A stretch of 64,000 nucleotides of DNA from JAHEJX01 sp041605955 (GCA_041605955.1 JBFIXI010000005.1:1-64000), one strand, 5' to 3'; counted from the first letter of the stretch, positions 45,382 through 54,058 are shown. The notes: generated by a model not told the origin, from the sequence alone. Program-made: numbers and translations.

Positions 45382-46560
45382 TCACACCTTCACAATCATG
45401 GCGTCGCCCTGTCCGCCGCCTCCGCACAACGCAGCCGCGCCGTAGCCGCCACCGCGGGTGCGGAGTGCATTGACCAAGGTGACTATGAGACGGGCGCCGG
45501 TTGCTCCTAGTGGGTGGCCGATAGCGACCGCGCCGCCGTGGACATTGACTCGGTCCGAGGAGATGTTGAGCATGCGAGCCGACCATAGCGAGACGGCCGC
45601 AAACGCTTCGTTGATCTCAAAGAGGGCGACGTCAGTCAGATCGAGCTCGGCGTGCTTGAGCGCCACCCGGATGGCATCGGCGGGGCGTTCGTGCAGGGTC
45701 GCATCGGGCCCGGCGACCTGCCCATAAGCCACGATCTCGGCCACGATGGGCAACCCGGCGGCTTCGGCGGCCGTCTTGTCCGCGATCACGAGGGCGGCCG
45801 CGCCGTCCGAGACCTGAGATGCGTTGCCGGCGGTGATGGTCCCCTCGGTGGTGAAGGCCGCCCGCAGGTTGGCCAGTGATTCGACGCTGGTGCCCCGGCG
45901 GATGCCCTCGTCCTCGGTGATGGCCAGTGCGGGACTGCGCCGCTGTGGCACTTCGACAGCCGTCAGCTCGGCTGCGAAGGCCCCGTTGTCTGTAGCGGCC
46001 GCGGCTCGCTCGTGGCTGGCGGCGGCCCACTGGTCTTGCTCTGTGCGCTCGATCCCGAGTTGCCGATTCTTGAGATCCGACGACTCGCCCATGGTGCAAT
46101 GGTCGAACGCGCACCACAGCCCGTCGTGGGTGAGGGCGTCGATCAGCGTGGCGTTGCCGATCCCGAGCCCTTGCCGGGCTTGGGGCAGCACATAGGGGGC
46201 GTTGGTCATCGACTCCATGCCGCCGGCCACGACGAAATGTGCCTCGCCGAGGCGAATCCGACGTGCCGCATCCTGAACGGCGGTCATCCCGGATAGGCAC
46301 ACCTTGTTGACGGTCACGGCCGGCACCGTCATCGGAATCCCTGCCTTGACCGCTGCTTGGCGCGCTGTGATCTGGCCCTGGCCGGCCTGGATCACATGTC
46401 CCATGATCACTTCGTCGACTTGGTCGGCAGATATCTGCGCGCGTTCGAGAGCAGCGCCGATGGCGACCTCACCCAAATCCACGGCGCTCAACGGCGTGAA
46501 CGCGCCGTTGAATCGACCGATCGGGGTTCGCACTGCCGAGCAGATAACCGGCTTTGTCAC
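45382..46560 (-). CDS. Acetyl-CoA C-acetyltransferase (thiolase)
   Basis: Type II thiolase of 392 residues. GTG at 46558-46560 follows CAGGAGA and starts at VTKPVICSAVRTPIGRF, the conserved N terminus; the 32-codon upstream extension is shadow. The acylated Cys lies in VNKVCLSGM (about residue 88), the C-terminal active site has INEAFAAVSLWSARM, HGGAVAIGHPLGATGAR (His) and CGGGGQGDA (second Cys). It catalyses reversible condensation of acetyl-CoA or beta-ketoacyl-CoA cleavage. Co-operon with methylmalonyl-CoA epimerase suggests acyl-CoA/propionyl-CoA metabolism. Confidence 0.94.
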   Translation of the reverse strand: MTKPVICSAVRTPIGRFNGAFTPLSAVDLGEVAIGAALERAQISADQVDEVIMGHVIQAGQGQITARQAAVKAGIPMTVPAVTVNKVCLSGMTAVQDAARRIRLGEAHFVVAGGMESMTNAPYVLPQARQGLGIGNATLIDALTHDGLWCAFDHCTMGESSDLKNRQLGIERTEQDQWAAASHERAAAATDNGAFAAELTAVEVPQRRSPALAITEDEGIRRGTSVESLANLRAAFTTEGTITAGNASQVSDGAAALVIADKTAAEAAGLPIVAEIVAYGQVAGPDATLHERPADAIRVALKHAELDLTDVALFEINEAFAAVSLWSARMLNISSDRVNVHGGAVAIGHPLGATGARLIVTLVNALRTRGGGYGAAALCGGGGQGDAMIVKV

Positions 46561-46627
46561 GCGAGTCTCCTGTCTGGCTGGCCGGGAAGCAGGATACCGC
46601 CGCTCGCGGATCCCACGGCACGGCCCG

Positions 46628-46879
46628 TTAGGGGTTGGTCTCCTCAGCAGGCTCAACCTCGGCCCACGGCATCGCGTTGTAGGACTGCGATGGAAGCGGC
46701 GCCGTTGACTGCTGGGGTCGCCATGCCATTACCCACGCGCTTTGGCGAGGCCGCTGGATCGGTTGGGCGCGGGCGGCAGCTTCCTCTGCAGCGAGGTGAG
46801 CCACTACGGCCAGGATCGCAGCGGTCTCCTCGGGTCCGGCACCGCCCACGATCTCGACCTTGTGGCGACGATCACTCAT
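46628..46879 (-). CDS. Acyl-CoA carboxylase epsilon-like small protein
   Basis: An 83-residue protein that starts RRHKVEIVGGAGPEETAAILAVVAHLAAEEAA and then has SAWVMAWRP and a Pro/Ala-rich tail. The pattern of a short beta strand, GG/AGPEE, an Ala-rich helix and a W..W/R segment is that of actinobacterial acyl-CoA carboxylase epsilon subunits, which tether the biotin-dependent carboxylase complex (acetyl/propionyl-CoA carboxylase). It overlaps the epimerase gene by 8 bp. No carboxylase alpha or beta gene lies in the window, so this is a tentative call from pattern and neighbourhood. Confidence 0.55.
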   Translation of the reverse strand: MSDRRHKVEIVGGAGPEETAAILAVVAHLAAEEAAARAQPIQRPRQSAWVMAWRPQQSTAPLPSQSYNAMPWAEVEPAEETNP

Positions 46880-47282
46880 TATTCAACTGCACGAGCTCGA
46901 TGAGCGTGCCACCGAACGTGGCCGGATGTATGAAGGCGATCTTGGCGCCCCGTCCGCCGATGCGCGGTGTCTCGTCGACCAGGCGAGCTCCCTGCAGGCG
47001 GGCCCGCTGCAGCGCTTCCTCGATATCGGCAACGGCGTATGCCACATGGTGGAGCCCTTCCCCGCGTTTCTCCAAGAAGCGCCCTACCGCGGTGTCGGCC
47101 GCCAGCGGCGCGATCAGCTGCACGAAGGACCCGCCGACTGGAATCATGGCCTCTTCCACGCCCTGCTCGGCAACCGTCTCTCGCCACAATGGCTCGGTTC
47201 CGAAGAGATCCCGATGGCTGGCGATGGCAGCATCCAGGTCTGCCACCGCGATGGCGACGTGATCGAGGTTATAAGGCTTCAC
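46872..47282 (-). CDS. mce: Methylmalonyl-CoA epimerase
   Basis: Vicinal-oxygen-chelate metalloenzyme of 136 residues that interconverts (2S)- and (2R)-methylmalonyl-CoA, linking propionyl-CoA to succinyl-CoA through a B12-dependent mutase. Marks are LDHVAIAVADLDAAI (metal His), the central QLIAPLAADTAVGRFLEKRGEGLHHVAYAV (metal His and Glu), and the C-terminal IAFIHPATFGGTLIELVQ, all diagnostic of the epimerase. The mutase is not in the window, but the cobalamin importer at 9.8-12.7 kb would serve it. Confidence 0.93.
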   Translation of the reverse strand: MKPYNLDHVAIAVADLDAAIASHRDLFGTEPLWRETVAEQGVEEAMIPVGGSFVQLIAPLAADTAVGRFLEKRGEGLHHVAYAVADIEEALQRARLQGARLVDETPRIGGRGAKIAFIHPATFGGTLIELVQLNNE

Positions 47283-47332
47283 AGCACCACCAAAGGTAAC
47301 AATGCAGGCCGGGCGGTGCAGTGCATCGACTC

Positions 47333-47743
47333 TCAGGCCGACGGGCTGGAACCGCGGCGGGCCTCATGATCGTCGATCGCATAGCGAGCGACTCTCTCTA
47401 CCAGCGAGACCAGCAGACCGATGCCGAGCAGCACGATCAGGACGGTGAACAGCTTCGAAGTCGTTCGGCTTGGGGCGAGGTCGCCGTAGCCGACTGTCGT
47501 GAGGGTGATGACGGTGAAATAGAAGGAGTCGAGCCAAGACCATTCTTCGACGAATCGATAGAACACTGTTCCCGCCCCGATGACGATGCTCGTCAGGTAG
47601 AGCAGGCCCCGGAACGCCGGCTCGGCAAGTCCGAGCCGTACCGCCCTGAAGAACCGGACTGCTACCGCCCACATTGCGATCAACAAGCTCTCCCGATGAG
47701 CGTCGTGCCGACAGTACTCCAGGAACTCTCGTTTGCTGAGCAC
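47333..47743 (-). CDS. Two-TM potassium channel (Ion_trans_2 type)
   Basis: A 136-residue inner-membrane channel subunit. After an amphipathic N terminus there are hydrophobic segments around LLYLTSIVIGAGTVFYRF and LFTVLIVLLGIGLLVSLVERV, bracketing the pore loop DSFYFTVITLTTVGYGDLAP with the K+ selectivity filter TVGYGD. No TrkA/RCK domain is fused and the C-terminal tail is short. Four subunits should form the pore. It lies 10 bp from the histidine-kinase gene end on the same strand. Confidence 0.9.
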   Translation of the reverse strand: MLSKREFLEYCRHDAHRESLLIAMWAVAVRFFRAVRLGLAEPAFRGLLYLTSIVIGAGTVFYRFVEEWSWLDSFYFTVITLTTVGYGDLAPSRTTSKLFTVLIVLLGIGLLVSLVERVARYAIDDHEARRGSSPSA

Positions 47744-47753
47744 TCGTGGAGCG

Positions 47754-49118
47754 TCAGGTGTCGGTACGGCGCATCGGAGTGATGTTGTCGGCCGGTGGAG
47801 CCGGACGGTCGCTCGAATCGGACTCCTCAGCGGTGGTCACGGTGAAGAGGAACTGGGCGCCGGTGGGGAATCGCGGCTCGAACCACAGATCGCCGCCCAT
47901 GGCCCGCGCCAGCTTGCGAGCGATCGGCAGGCCCAACCCGACGCCCTCCGAACGGGCGTCGCCTTTCACCGCTTGCTCGAAGTGCTCGAAGATGCGGGTC
48001 CTGTCTTCGACGGGGATTCCCGGGCCGTTGTCGGCGATGACCACCTTGTAGCTGGGACCGGTGCGCTCCCCGGCGATCAGCACCTGATCTCCCCCGTACT
48101 TGCGGGCATTCTCGAGGAGATTGCGAAAGATCTGGCGCAGCCGGTGAGGATCGGCCACGACAACGACGTCCACGGGGATGTCAACCTGGACTTCGCGCCT
48201 GGTGCCGGCAAAGACCAGCCGTGACACCTCGTAGGCCTCGGTGCGGAGCGGGATGGACTGGGGCTCGAGGCGCAGCTGGCCGGCCTCGAGGCGGGGAATG
48301 ACCAGGATGTCTTCAACCAGGTTGGCGAGATGTTGCGCTTCGCCGCGCATGATCAGCAGGAACTCGTCCACTTCGTTGGGGGGCAGACGACTCCAACTCT
48401 CCCGCAGGGTATCGGCGAATCCCCCGATCGAAGTCAGCGGCGTGCGCAATTCGTGGCTGACCATCGACACGAACTCGTCCTTGAGCTCGACTGCCCGCCG
48501 CTCCGCGCTGAGGGCCTCGCGGTGCCTTCCTTCGGCAGCGAAGAGGGCTTGGCCGGTTGCGTAGAGCAACTGGGCCACCACTGCGCCTGACACCAGGATG
48601 GCGGTCACCTCTACCACCACCGAGTCTTCATGCGCCCGCAGCGGCTCCACCGCCCGCAGGAGCAGCGCCCACAGCGCGCCATAGCCGACAACGCCCACGG
48701 CCCGGCGCAACGGCAACAGCAGCAAGGAGCCGGTCAGGAGGTATACGAAGCCGGCTCCTATCAGCGCTCCGGAATAGCCTTGGATGATTCCGACGGTCCC
48801 GATGAGGGAAGCGTCCACCAGCAGCGGGGCCAGCGCGGTGTGCTGCCTGGAGCGCTCGAATAGGGCGTGGAAAGCGACGACGAGGCCGGCGGCGACGACG
48901 TATTCGGAATACGCGGAGCCTTGCACCCAGCCGACCGTCCCGATGATGGTGATCAAAGCGGCGCAAGCTGCGCGCACTGTGTTGTAGGAGCGGCCGACAT
49001 CTTGGTAATCGATCGGCGCACCGAACCGCGCCGGATCACTCGAGGGCGGCGGTGGGAAATGGAGCTCTGTCGGCACCGTCAAGTTATCGGCATGGCCCGT
49101 GCCCCCTTGAAGGCTCAC
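47754..49118 (-). CDS. Membrane sensor histidine kinase
   Basis: A 454-residue kinase. The first 200 residues contain six or so membrane helices (for example AALITIIGTVGWVQ, LVVAFHALF, GFVYLLTGSLLLLPL, AILVSGAVVAQLLYA) with no recognised ligand domain. The dimerisation/phospho-acceptor helix has VSMVSHELRTPLTSIGGF with His222, and the ATPase domain shows the N box QIFRNLLENARKYG, G1 IADNGPGIP, F box RIFEHFEQ and G2 GVGLGLPIA. GTG 49118 overlaps the PHP gene stop (GTGA). No cognate response regulator is adjacent; the stand-alone receiver at 55.5 kb is only a candidate. Confidence 0.9.
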   Translation of the reverse strand: MSLQGGTGHADNLTVPTELHFPPPPSSDPARFGAPIDYQDVGRSYNTVRAACAALITIIGTVGWVQGSAYSEYVVAAGLVVAFHALFERSRQHTALAPLLVDASLIGTVGIIQGYSGALIGAGFVYLLTGSLLLLPLRRAVGVVGYGALWALLLRAVEPLRAHEDSVVVEVTAILVSGAVVAQLLYATGQALFAAEGRHREALSAERRAVELKDEFVSMVSHELRTPLTSIGGFADTLRESWSRLPPNEVDEFLLIMRGEAQHLANLVEDILVIPRLEAGQLRLEPQSIPLRTEAYEVSRLVFAGTRREVQVDIPVDVVVVADPHRLRQIFRNLLENARKYGGDQVLIAGERTGPSYKVVIADNGPGIPVEDRTRIFEHFEQAVKGDARSEGVGLGLPIARKLARAMGGDLWFEPRFPTGAQFLFTVTTAEESDSSDRPAPPADNITPMRRTDT

Positions 49119-49963
49119 GTTAGCCGCGCCCGCTGTGCCAGCAGGGCATCCACGGTTTCGTCGGGAACTGCGAGATCGCCCCGGCCCACCCCGACCCGCA
49201 GCACCGGTTTGTACCCTCCGTGGTAGTCGGATCCGCCTGTCGCCGCGATCCCCAAGTCGTTGCAGATCTCGGCAAGATGGCGGCGGAGCGGTGGCTGATA
49301 CTCCGAGTAGTAGGCCTCGAGGCCTCCGAGCCCGCGGGCGGCGAGCTCCTCGAAAGCATGGCGAAAATCCGCCGCACCCACACCGAGCGTATGTGGATGG
49401 GCGATCGAGGTGACAGCTCCGGACTCTCTCGCTAGTCGGATGGCCTCGACAGCCTCGAGGCGCTCGCGGGGAAGATATCCGGGCCGGCCGTGGGCGAGAA
49501 ACCGGTCAAACGCATCGGGGATGTCGCCGGCGTAGCCTTTGCGCACCATCACGGCAGCGAAGTGGGGTCGACCGATGCCCATGCCCCCGGCTTCCGCCGA
49601 GATCTCGTCGAACGTTATGTCCATGCCGAGCTCCTGGAGTCGGGCCACCATTCGTTGGTTGCGAGTTGCCCGTCCCTCCTGGACCTTCTCCAGCCGGTCC
49701 TGGAGTGGCCCGCCACCCGGCTCGAGGAAGTACACCAGGAGGTGCATGGCCGCTCCCTCCCAGCCGACCGATAGTTCGACACCCGAGATGAAGTGAATGC
49801 CGGCCGCATCGGCGGCCGCCCTAGCCCGAGCAATCCCGTCCAGGTTGTCGTGATCCGTGAGCGCTATGGCCGCCAGACCCGCCGCGGCCGCCGCGGCGAC
49901 GATGTCCTCCGGGGTATCGGTGCCGTCCGAGAAGACGGAATGAAGGTGGAGGTCGACGGCCAA
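49115..49963 (-). CDS. PHP-domain phosphoesterase (RNase AM/YciV-like)
   Basis: Metal-dependent phosphoesterase, 282 residues, of the YciV/RNase AM group that hydrolyses 3',5'-bisphosphonucleotides and 5' ends of short RNAs. PHP motifs in order: VDLHLHSVFSDGTDTPE, LTDHDNLDG, FISGVELSV (Glu), IGRPHFA, AHPHTLG and TGGSDYHGG, supplying the trinuclear metal site. Length and order match the family. The start is TTG 49961-49963, with a weak ribosome site. It overlaps the histidine-kinase gene by 4 bp. Confidence 0.88.
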   Translation of the reverse strand: MAVDLHLHSVFSDGTDTPEDIVAAAAAAGLAAIALTDHDNLDGIARARAAADAAGIHFISGVELSVGWEGAAMHLLVYFLEPGGGPLQDRLEKVQEGRATRNQRMVARLQELGMDITFDEISAEAGGMGIGRPHFAAVMVRKGYAGDIPDAFDRFLAHGRPGYLPRERLEAVEAIRLARESGAVTSIAHPHTLGVGAADFRHAFEELAARGLGGLEAYYSEYQPPLRRHLAEICNDLGIAATGGSDYHGGYKPVLRVGVGRGDLAVPDETVDALLAQRARLT

Positions 49964-49971
49964 CGGCGGCG

Positions 49972-50202
49972 TTACGGAGCGAGGGTCGTCTCGACGAGAG
50001 TGGTCGTCGTCGGGGTAGCGTCGTCATCGCTGCAGCTGCCGACGATCAGATTCGACGCGATGAAAGCTGCGATCACCAAGAGCCCGATCTTCGACCAGCG
50101 GCTCACCCGGGCCCTTATCTTGTCGCGCGACTGCTGTTTCTTGAGCTCCGCCTGCCGCAACTCGCGGTTGGCGCGTTGCCGTTCCCGCTTGGTGGTTGCC
50201 AT
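49972..50202 (-). CDS. Small single-pass membrane protein
   Basis: ATG 50200-50202 gives a 76-residue protein: a basic N-terminal helix (TTKRERQRANRELRQAELKKQQ), one membrane helix (IGLLVIAAFIASNLIVG), then a short Cys/Asp/Thr-rich extracytoplasmic tail. The basic N terminus resembles the cytoplasmic start of membrane-anchored peptidyl-prolyl isomerases in Actinobacteria, and such an isomerase gene lies just upstream; here the anchor is a separate gene. I do not recognise a family. Confidence 0.6.
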   Translation of the reverse strand: MATTKRERQRANRELRQAELKKQQSRDKIRARVSRWSKIGLLVIAAFIASNLIVGSCSDDDATPTTTTLVETTLAP

Positions 50203-50254
50203 GACGCCACGGACTATAGGGCCCATCCCGCGGCGTGAGGCGGCGGCGCCGGGC

Positions 50255-51028
50255 TTACGGCGCTGGTCGGACGACTATCGACTCGATGTAGACGGTCTCG
50301 AGGGGCACGCTGGTCTCCCCACGCGGCGAGGTTCCCAGCGGGACGCTCTGCAGGTTGGCAAGCGTGTCGAATCCGTCGATCACCACGCCATACGCGCTGT
50401 AGAGGGGCGGCAGGGCAGAGTCGCCGAGCATGATGAAGAACTGTGATCCGGTGGTGTTGGGCCCGGCATTGGCCATCGCCAGCACTCCGGTGCCATATTG
50501 GAAGTCGTCGGGCGGCAGCTCATCGGGGATGACGTAACCCGGCCCGCCCCGTCCCGTGCCCGTGGGGTCACCGGCCTGGATCACGAACCCGGGGAGGATT
50601 CGGTGCGACACGGTGCCGTCGAAGTAGCCCTCACGTGCCAGGAAGACGAACGAGTTGACGGTCTCGGGAGCTTGGGCGGGATCTAGCTCGACCACGACGC
50701 TGCCACAAGAGGTGGTGATCGTCACCACCAACTTCTCATTCGGGTCTAGCCCGAGGTCGGTGGGAGCCGGAAACTCCTTGGGCGCTATCTCGGCAGGGGC
50801 CGTCCCGCCACACGCGGTGGGCTGTTCCCGGAACCCGGCGTAGTCGACCGGCGGCAGCCCGGCAGGAAGCGTCGTGGACAGCGGCACCAGCGCGGCCGTC
50901 GTGGTGGGCGCCGTGGTGGCCGAGGTTGCCGGCGCTGCGGTGGTTCCGCTCGGCTCGCTATCGCCACATGCCGCGACAACTAGGACCAGTGCCGCAATCG
51001 AGATCTGCGATCGAGTTGTCAGCCGCAA
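50255..51028 (-). CDS. Lipoprotein cyclophilin-type peptidyl-prolyl isomerase
   Basis: Extracytoplasmic cyclophilin, about 257 residues, that speeds prolyl isomerisation in exported proteins. The best start is TTG 51026-51028 with AGGAAG before it, leading into a lipoprotein signal ending LVVAAC (Cys about 21); the longer upstream frame runs into the lysC promoter region. A Thr/Ala/Pro linker follows, then the cyclophilin core: VVELDPAQAPETVNSFVFLAREGYFDGTVSHRI, LPGFVIQAGDPTGTGRGGPGY, GVLAMANAGPNTTGSQFFIML and YGVVIDGFDTLANL. It retains the QFFI and GDPTGTGRGGPGY motifs. Confidence 0.9.
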   Translation of the reverse strand: MRLTTRSQISIAALVLVVAACGDSEPSGTTAAPATSATTAPTTTAALVPLSTTLPAGLPPVDYAGFREQPTACGGTAPAEIAPKEFPAPTDLGLDPNEKLVVTITTSCGSVVVELDPAQAPETVNSFVFLAREGYFDGTVSHRILPGFVIQAGDPTGTGRGGPGYVIPDELPPDDFQYGTGVLAMANAGPNTTGSQFFIMLGDSALPPLYSAYGVVIDGFDTLANLQSVPLGTSPRGETSVPLETVYIESIVVRPAP

Positions 51029-51103
51029 AATGACTTCCTGGCGGGTTGCGGCCCGCGATGGTAGATGAGCACGCTGCCTATACCGGTACACTCCACGGAC
51101 CCC

Positions 51104-52330
51104 ATGTCCCTCATCGTGCAGAAGTTTGGCGGCACCTCGGTCGCTTCGGCTGAGCGGATCCGAAACGTGGCCAAGCGCGTGGCGGAGACGCACCAGGCCG
51201 GCAACGATGTGGTCGTGGTGGTCTCGGCCATGGGCCAAGGCACCGACGAGCTGATCTCTCTGGCTTCTGGCGTAACCTCGAATCCTTACCCGCGCGAGAT
51301 GGACATGCTGCTGACCGCCGGGGAACGAATCTCGATGGCTCTCTGCGCCATGGCGATTCACGATCAGGGCGTCCCGGCGATGAGCCTCACCGGATCACAG
51401 GCCGGCATCCTGACGACATCTGTTCACGGCCAGGCAGAGATCATTGACATCAGGGCGGATCGGGTCCGCCAAGGCCTCGACGAGGGCAAGGTGGTGATCG
51501 TGGCCGGATTCCAGGGAGTGGATCCCGTCGCCAAGGAGGTGACGACGCTTGGCCGGGGCGGATCCGACGCGACTGCAGTTGCCTTGGCGGCAGCCATGGA
51601 GGCAGATGCCTGTGAGATCTACACCGACGTGGACGGCGTCTTCACCGCCGATCCCCGCCTGATATCCGACGCCCGCAAGCTCGATGAGGTGTCATTCGAG
51701 GAGATGCTCGAGCTGGCCGGCTCGGGCGCCGGTGTGTTGATGGCCCGCTCTGTCGAGTTCGGCCGCCGTTACAAGATTCCCATCCATGTTCGCTCCTCGT
51801 TTCACAGCGGCGAGGGAACTTGGGTCAAGGAGGAGACCATGGAAGAGGCGATTGTTCGGGGCGTGGCCCACGACAGCTCCGAAGCGAAGGTCACAGTGCA
51901 CGGTGTTCCTGACAAGCCGGGGGTGGCGGCCGATATCTTCGAGCCACTGGCAGCAGCCGATGTGAACGTCGACATGATCGTCCAGAACGTCTCTATCGAC
52001 GGCATCACCGACATCAGTTTCACGGTGCCCAAGGTGGTGATCGAAAAGGCACGCGACATCGCGGAGCGCACGGCCGCCGCCATTGGGGCACAGGGCGTCG
52101 ACATCGATACGAACATCGCCAAGGTTTCGTTGGTCGGGGCCGGCATGAAGAGCGAGCTCGGCATCGCCGGGCGTATGTTCCGGATCCTGGCCGAACACGA
52201 CATCAACATAGAGATGATCTCCACCTCGCCGATCCGGATATCCTGCGTCGTACGCGGCGAAGACGTAGCCGCCGCCGTGAGGTCGCTCCATGAAGGATTC
52301 CAGCCGCCGACCGGCCCGGCCGAGGAGTAG
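51104..52330 (+). CDS. lysC: Aspartate kinase
   Basis: First enzyme of the aspartate family pathway (Lys, Thr, Met, diaminopimelate), 408 residues. The start at ATG 51104 (SLIVQKFGGTSVASAERI) is the conserved N terminus; a -10-like TACACT is 12 bp upstream, so the leader is very short or the mRNA leaderless. Kinase marks are KFGGTS, LTAGERISMAL, GFQGVDPVAKEVTTLGRGGSDATA and TDVDGVFTADPR. The C-terminal region holds two ACT domains (VTVHGVPDKPGVAADIFEPL and VSLVGAGMKSELGIAGRMF) for feedback inhibition. Its stop is 7 bp before asd. Confidence 0.95.
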   Translation: MSLIVQKFGGTSVASAERIRNVAKRVAETHQAGNDVVVVVSAMGQGTDELISLASGVTSNPYPREMDMLLTAGERISMALCAMAIHDQGVPAMSLTGSQAGILTTSVHGQAEIIDIRADRVRQGLDEGKVVIVAGFQGVDPVAKEVTTLGRGGSDATAVALAAAMEADACEIYTDVDGVFTADPRLISDARKLDEVSFEEMLELAGSGAGVLMARSVEFGRRYKIPIHVRSSFHSGEGTWVKEETMEEAIVRGVAHDSSEAKVTVHGVPDKPGVAADIFEPLAAADVNVDMIVQNVSIDGITDISFTVPKVVIEKARDIAERTAAAIGAQGVDIDTNIAKVSLVGAGMKSELGIAGRMFRILAEHDINIEMISTSPIRISCVVRGEDVAAAVRSLHEGFQPPTGPAEE

Positions 52331-52337
52331 CCACCGC

Positions 52338-53360
52338 ATGCGAGGTTTGCGAATAGCGATCGTAGGAGCCACCGGTGCTGTCGGCAGCACCATGCTCGAG
52401 ATTGTGTCCAGTCGGGATCTGGCGGTCTCCGAATTGCGGTTGATGGCATCGAGCCGATCCGCGGGTCGGAAGGTCGCAACCAAGTGGGGCGAGGTAACCG
52501 TCGAGGACTTGGCCACCGCCGACCCGGCGGGTATCGACGTCGCCTTGTTCTCGGCCGGAGGGAGCCGCTCGCGGGAGTTTGCGCCGCGATTTGCCGCCGC
52601 CGGCGCGGTCGTCGTCGACAACAGCTCGGCGTTTCGTATGGATGACGCGGTGCCGTTGGTAGTCGCTGGAGTCAACGACCATGCGATCACAGCCCATCAG
52701 GGCATCATTGCCAACCCCAATTGCACCACCATGACGGTCATGATGGCTGCTGGGCCCTTGCATCGGGAGGCGGGACTGGAGCGCATGGCGGCCACGTCAT
52801 ATCAGTCGGTCTCCGGCTCCGGTCAGACCGGTATGGATGTGCTCGCGCACGAGCTCGAAGTCCTCGGCAAGGATCGGGACTTGCTGGTTCGCGGGGGGTG
52901 GTCTGAGCCGGGCAGCGAGCTCTACTCCCGGCCCATTGGTTTCAACGTGCTCCCTCATGCCGGAGCCTTCACCGAGCAGGGCTATACCGACGAGGAGTGG
53001 AAGCTGGTCAACGAGACCCGCAAGATCCTCGAGGCCCCGCACATACTGGTCGAACCCACGTGCGTGCGGGTTCCCGTGATGGTCGGCCACGGGCTTGCCG
53101 CGACGATGTTCTTCACCCGCCCGGTCGACGTTGCCGAGGCGACCGCCATCCTGGCAGCAGCTCCCGGGGTCCAGCTCTGGAGTGATGACAAGGTGCCGAC
53201 TCCCCTCGACAGCGCCGGAATCGACGATGTCCTCATCGGGCGCCTCCGACCAACCCTGGGACAGCCCGGTGGGATCAGCTTGTGGACGGTGGGCGACAAC
53301 CTGCGCAAGGGAGCGGCGTTGAACGCCGTCCAGATCGCCGAACTGGCAGTTGCGGAGTGA
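52338..53360 (+). CDS. asd: Aspartate-semialdehyde dehydrogenase
   Basis: NADPH-dependent enzyme that reduces aspartyl phosphate to aspartate semialdehyde, 340 residues. ATG 52338 after GAGGAG starts RGLRIAIVGATGAVGSTML; the upstream open frame overlaps lysC and is shadow. Marks are the Rossmann motif GATGAVG, SAGGSRSREFAPRF, VVDNSSAFRMDDAVPLV, the catalytic Cys in IANPNCTTM, the ATSYQSVSGSGQ segment and the C-terminal VRVPVMVGHG with the catalytic His. It forms a two-gene operon with lysC. Confidence 0.95.
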   Translation: MRGLRIAIVGATGAVGSTMLEIVSSRDLAVSELRLMASSRSAGRKVATKWGEVTVEDLATADPAGIDVALFSAGGSRSREFAPRFAAAGAVVVDNSSAFRMDDAVPLVVAGVNDHAITAHQGIIANPNCTTMTVMMAAGPLHREAGLERMAATSYQSVSGSGQTGMDVLAHELEVLGKDRDLLVRGGWSEPGSELYSRPIGFNVLPHAGAFTEQGYTDEEWKLVNETRKILEAPHILVEPTCVRVPVMVGHGLAATMFFTRPVDVAEATAILAAAPGVQLWSDDKVPTPLDSAGIDDVLIGRLRPTLGQPGGISLWTVGDNLRKGAALNAVQIAELAVAE

Positions 53361-53381
53361 TCGGAGCCGGAGGGCTAGCGG

Positions 53382-53834
53382 CTAAGTGGTGGCTGTCTCG
53401 CCGATGGCGGCCTTGAGCTGCTCCAGCTCCTTCTCCATGCGCCGGCGGTGCGCCTTTCGCAGCAGCGGTCCGAACAGGACGGAGGCGACGGTGGACGCCA
53501 AGCTGTCCGGTGAGTCCTCGATGATGTTCGTTACCGACGTCGTCCCGTCGGCCGGCGCCAGCTCCATGCGCCCTTCGTATTCGAATGGGCCTCGGGATGC
53601 CCGGTTGGCGAACAGGCGGGGACGCTCGTAGTCAACCACCTCGATCTCGACCTCAGAAGTTCGCCACCCGGTCACGTAGTCGATCACGTAGCGGGCGCCC
53701 TTTTCCATCACCTGCGAGACCATACGGGCGCCGGAGACGCCACTGATCCAGCGCGGCATGTTGTCGACGTTGGTCACGAAGTCGAAGACCTCGTCGATAG
53801 GCCGGGGGATCGAGATGGTGGCTGTGGCCTTCAT
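53382..53834 (-). CDS. SRPBCC/START-like polyketide-cyclase family protein
   Basis: A 150-residue helix-grip fold protein. ATG 53832-53834 starts MKATATISIPRPIDEVFDFVTNVDNMPRWISG, the typical N-terminal strand, loop and helix of the SRPBCC superfamily, followed by beta strands and a long C-terminal helix (LLRKAHRRRMEKELEQLKAAI). Family members bind hydrophobic ligands in a cavity; many actinobacterial copies have no known substrate. It is convergent with asd. Confidence 0.82.
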   Translation of the reverse strand: MKATATISIPRPIDEVFDFVTNVDNMPRWISGVSGARMVSQVMEKGARYVIDYVTGWRTSEVEIEVVDYERPRLFANRASRGPFEYEGRMELAPADGTTSVTNIIEDSPDSLASTVASVLFGPLLRKAHRRRMEKELEQLKAAIGETATT

Positions 53835-53899
53835 GTTTTCAGCTTCGGTACGGCAGACCGTCAACTCAAGCGAGATAACGGTACTAACTACAACCCACA

Positions 53900-54022
53900 A
53901 AGTACTGGGTACGAAGTACTAAGTCTTCGCTACGAAGTGCCCTTCTTCGAGTGAGCCACTGCCGTTTCCCACTGCCGTTTCCCACTGCAGTTTCCCAGTG
54001 CCGTTTCCTAGTGCCGTTCCAC
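53900..54022. repeat. Tandem 13-bp repeats and AAGTACTAAGT-like repeats
   Basis: At 53958-54022 there are five tandem 13-bp units of the type ACTGCCGTTTCCC: the first two identical, the third with one change, the last two starting AGTG. Just upstream (53900-53940) AAGTACTGGGTACG, AAGTACTAAGT and TACGAAGTGC form another imperfect repeat that is AT-richer than the flanking genes. The block separates the SRPBCC gene from tRNA-Pro. It looks like a short VNTR; function is unknown. Confidence 0.75.
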
Positions 54023-54058
54023 TCGCTCGCCGGCGTTGGCGAACCCCGAGGCCGCGAG

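Noticed and set aside
53958..54022. CRISPR array
   Set aside because: The 13-bp units are contiguous without spacers and no cas gene is in the window.
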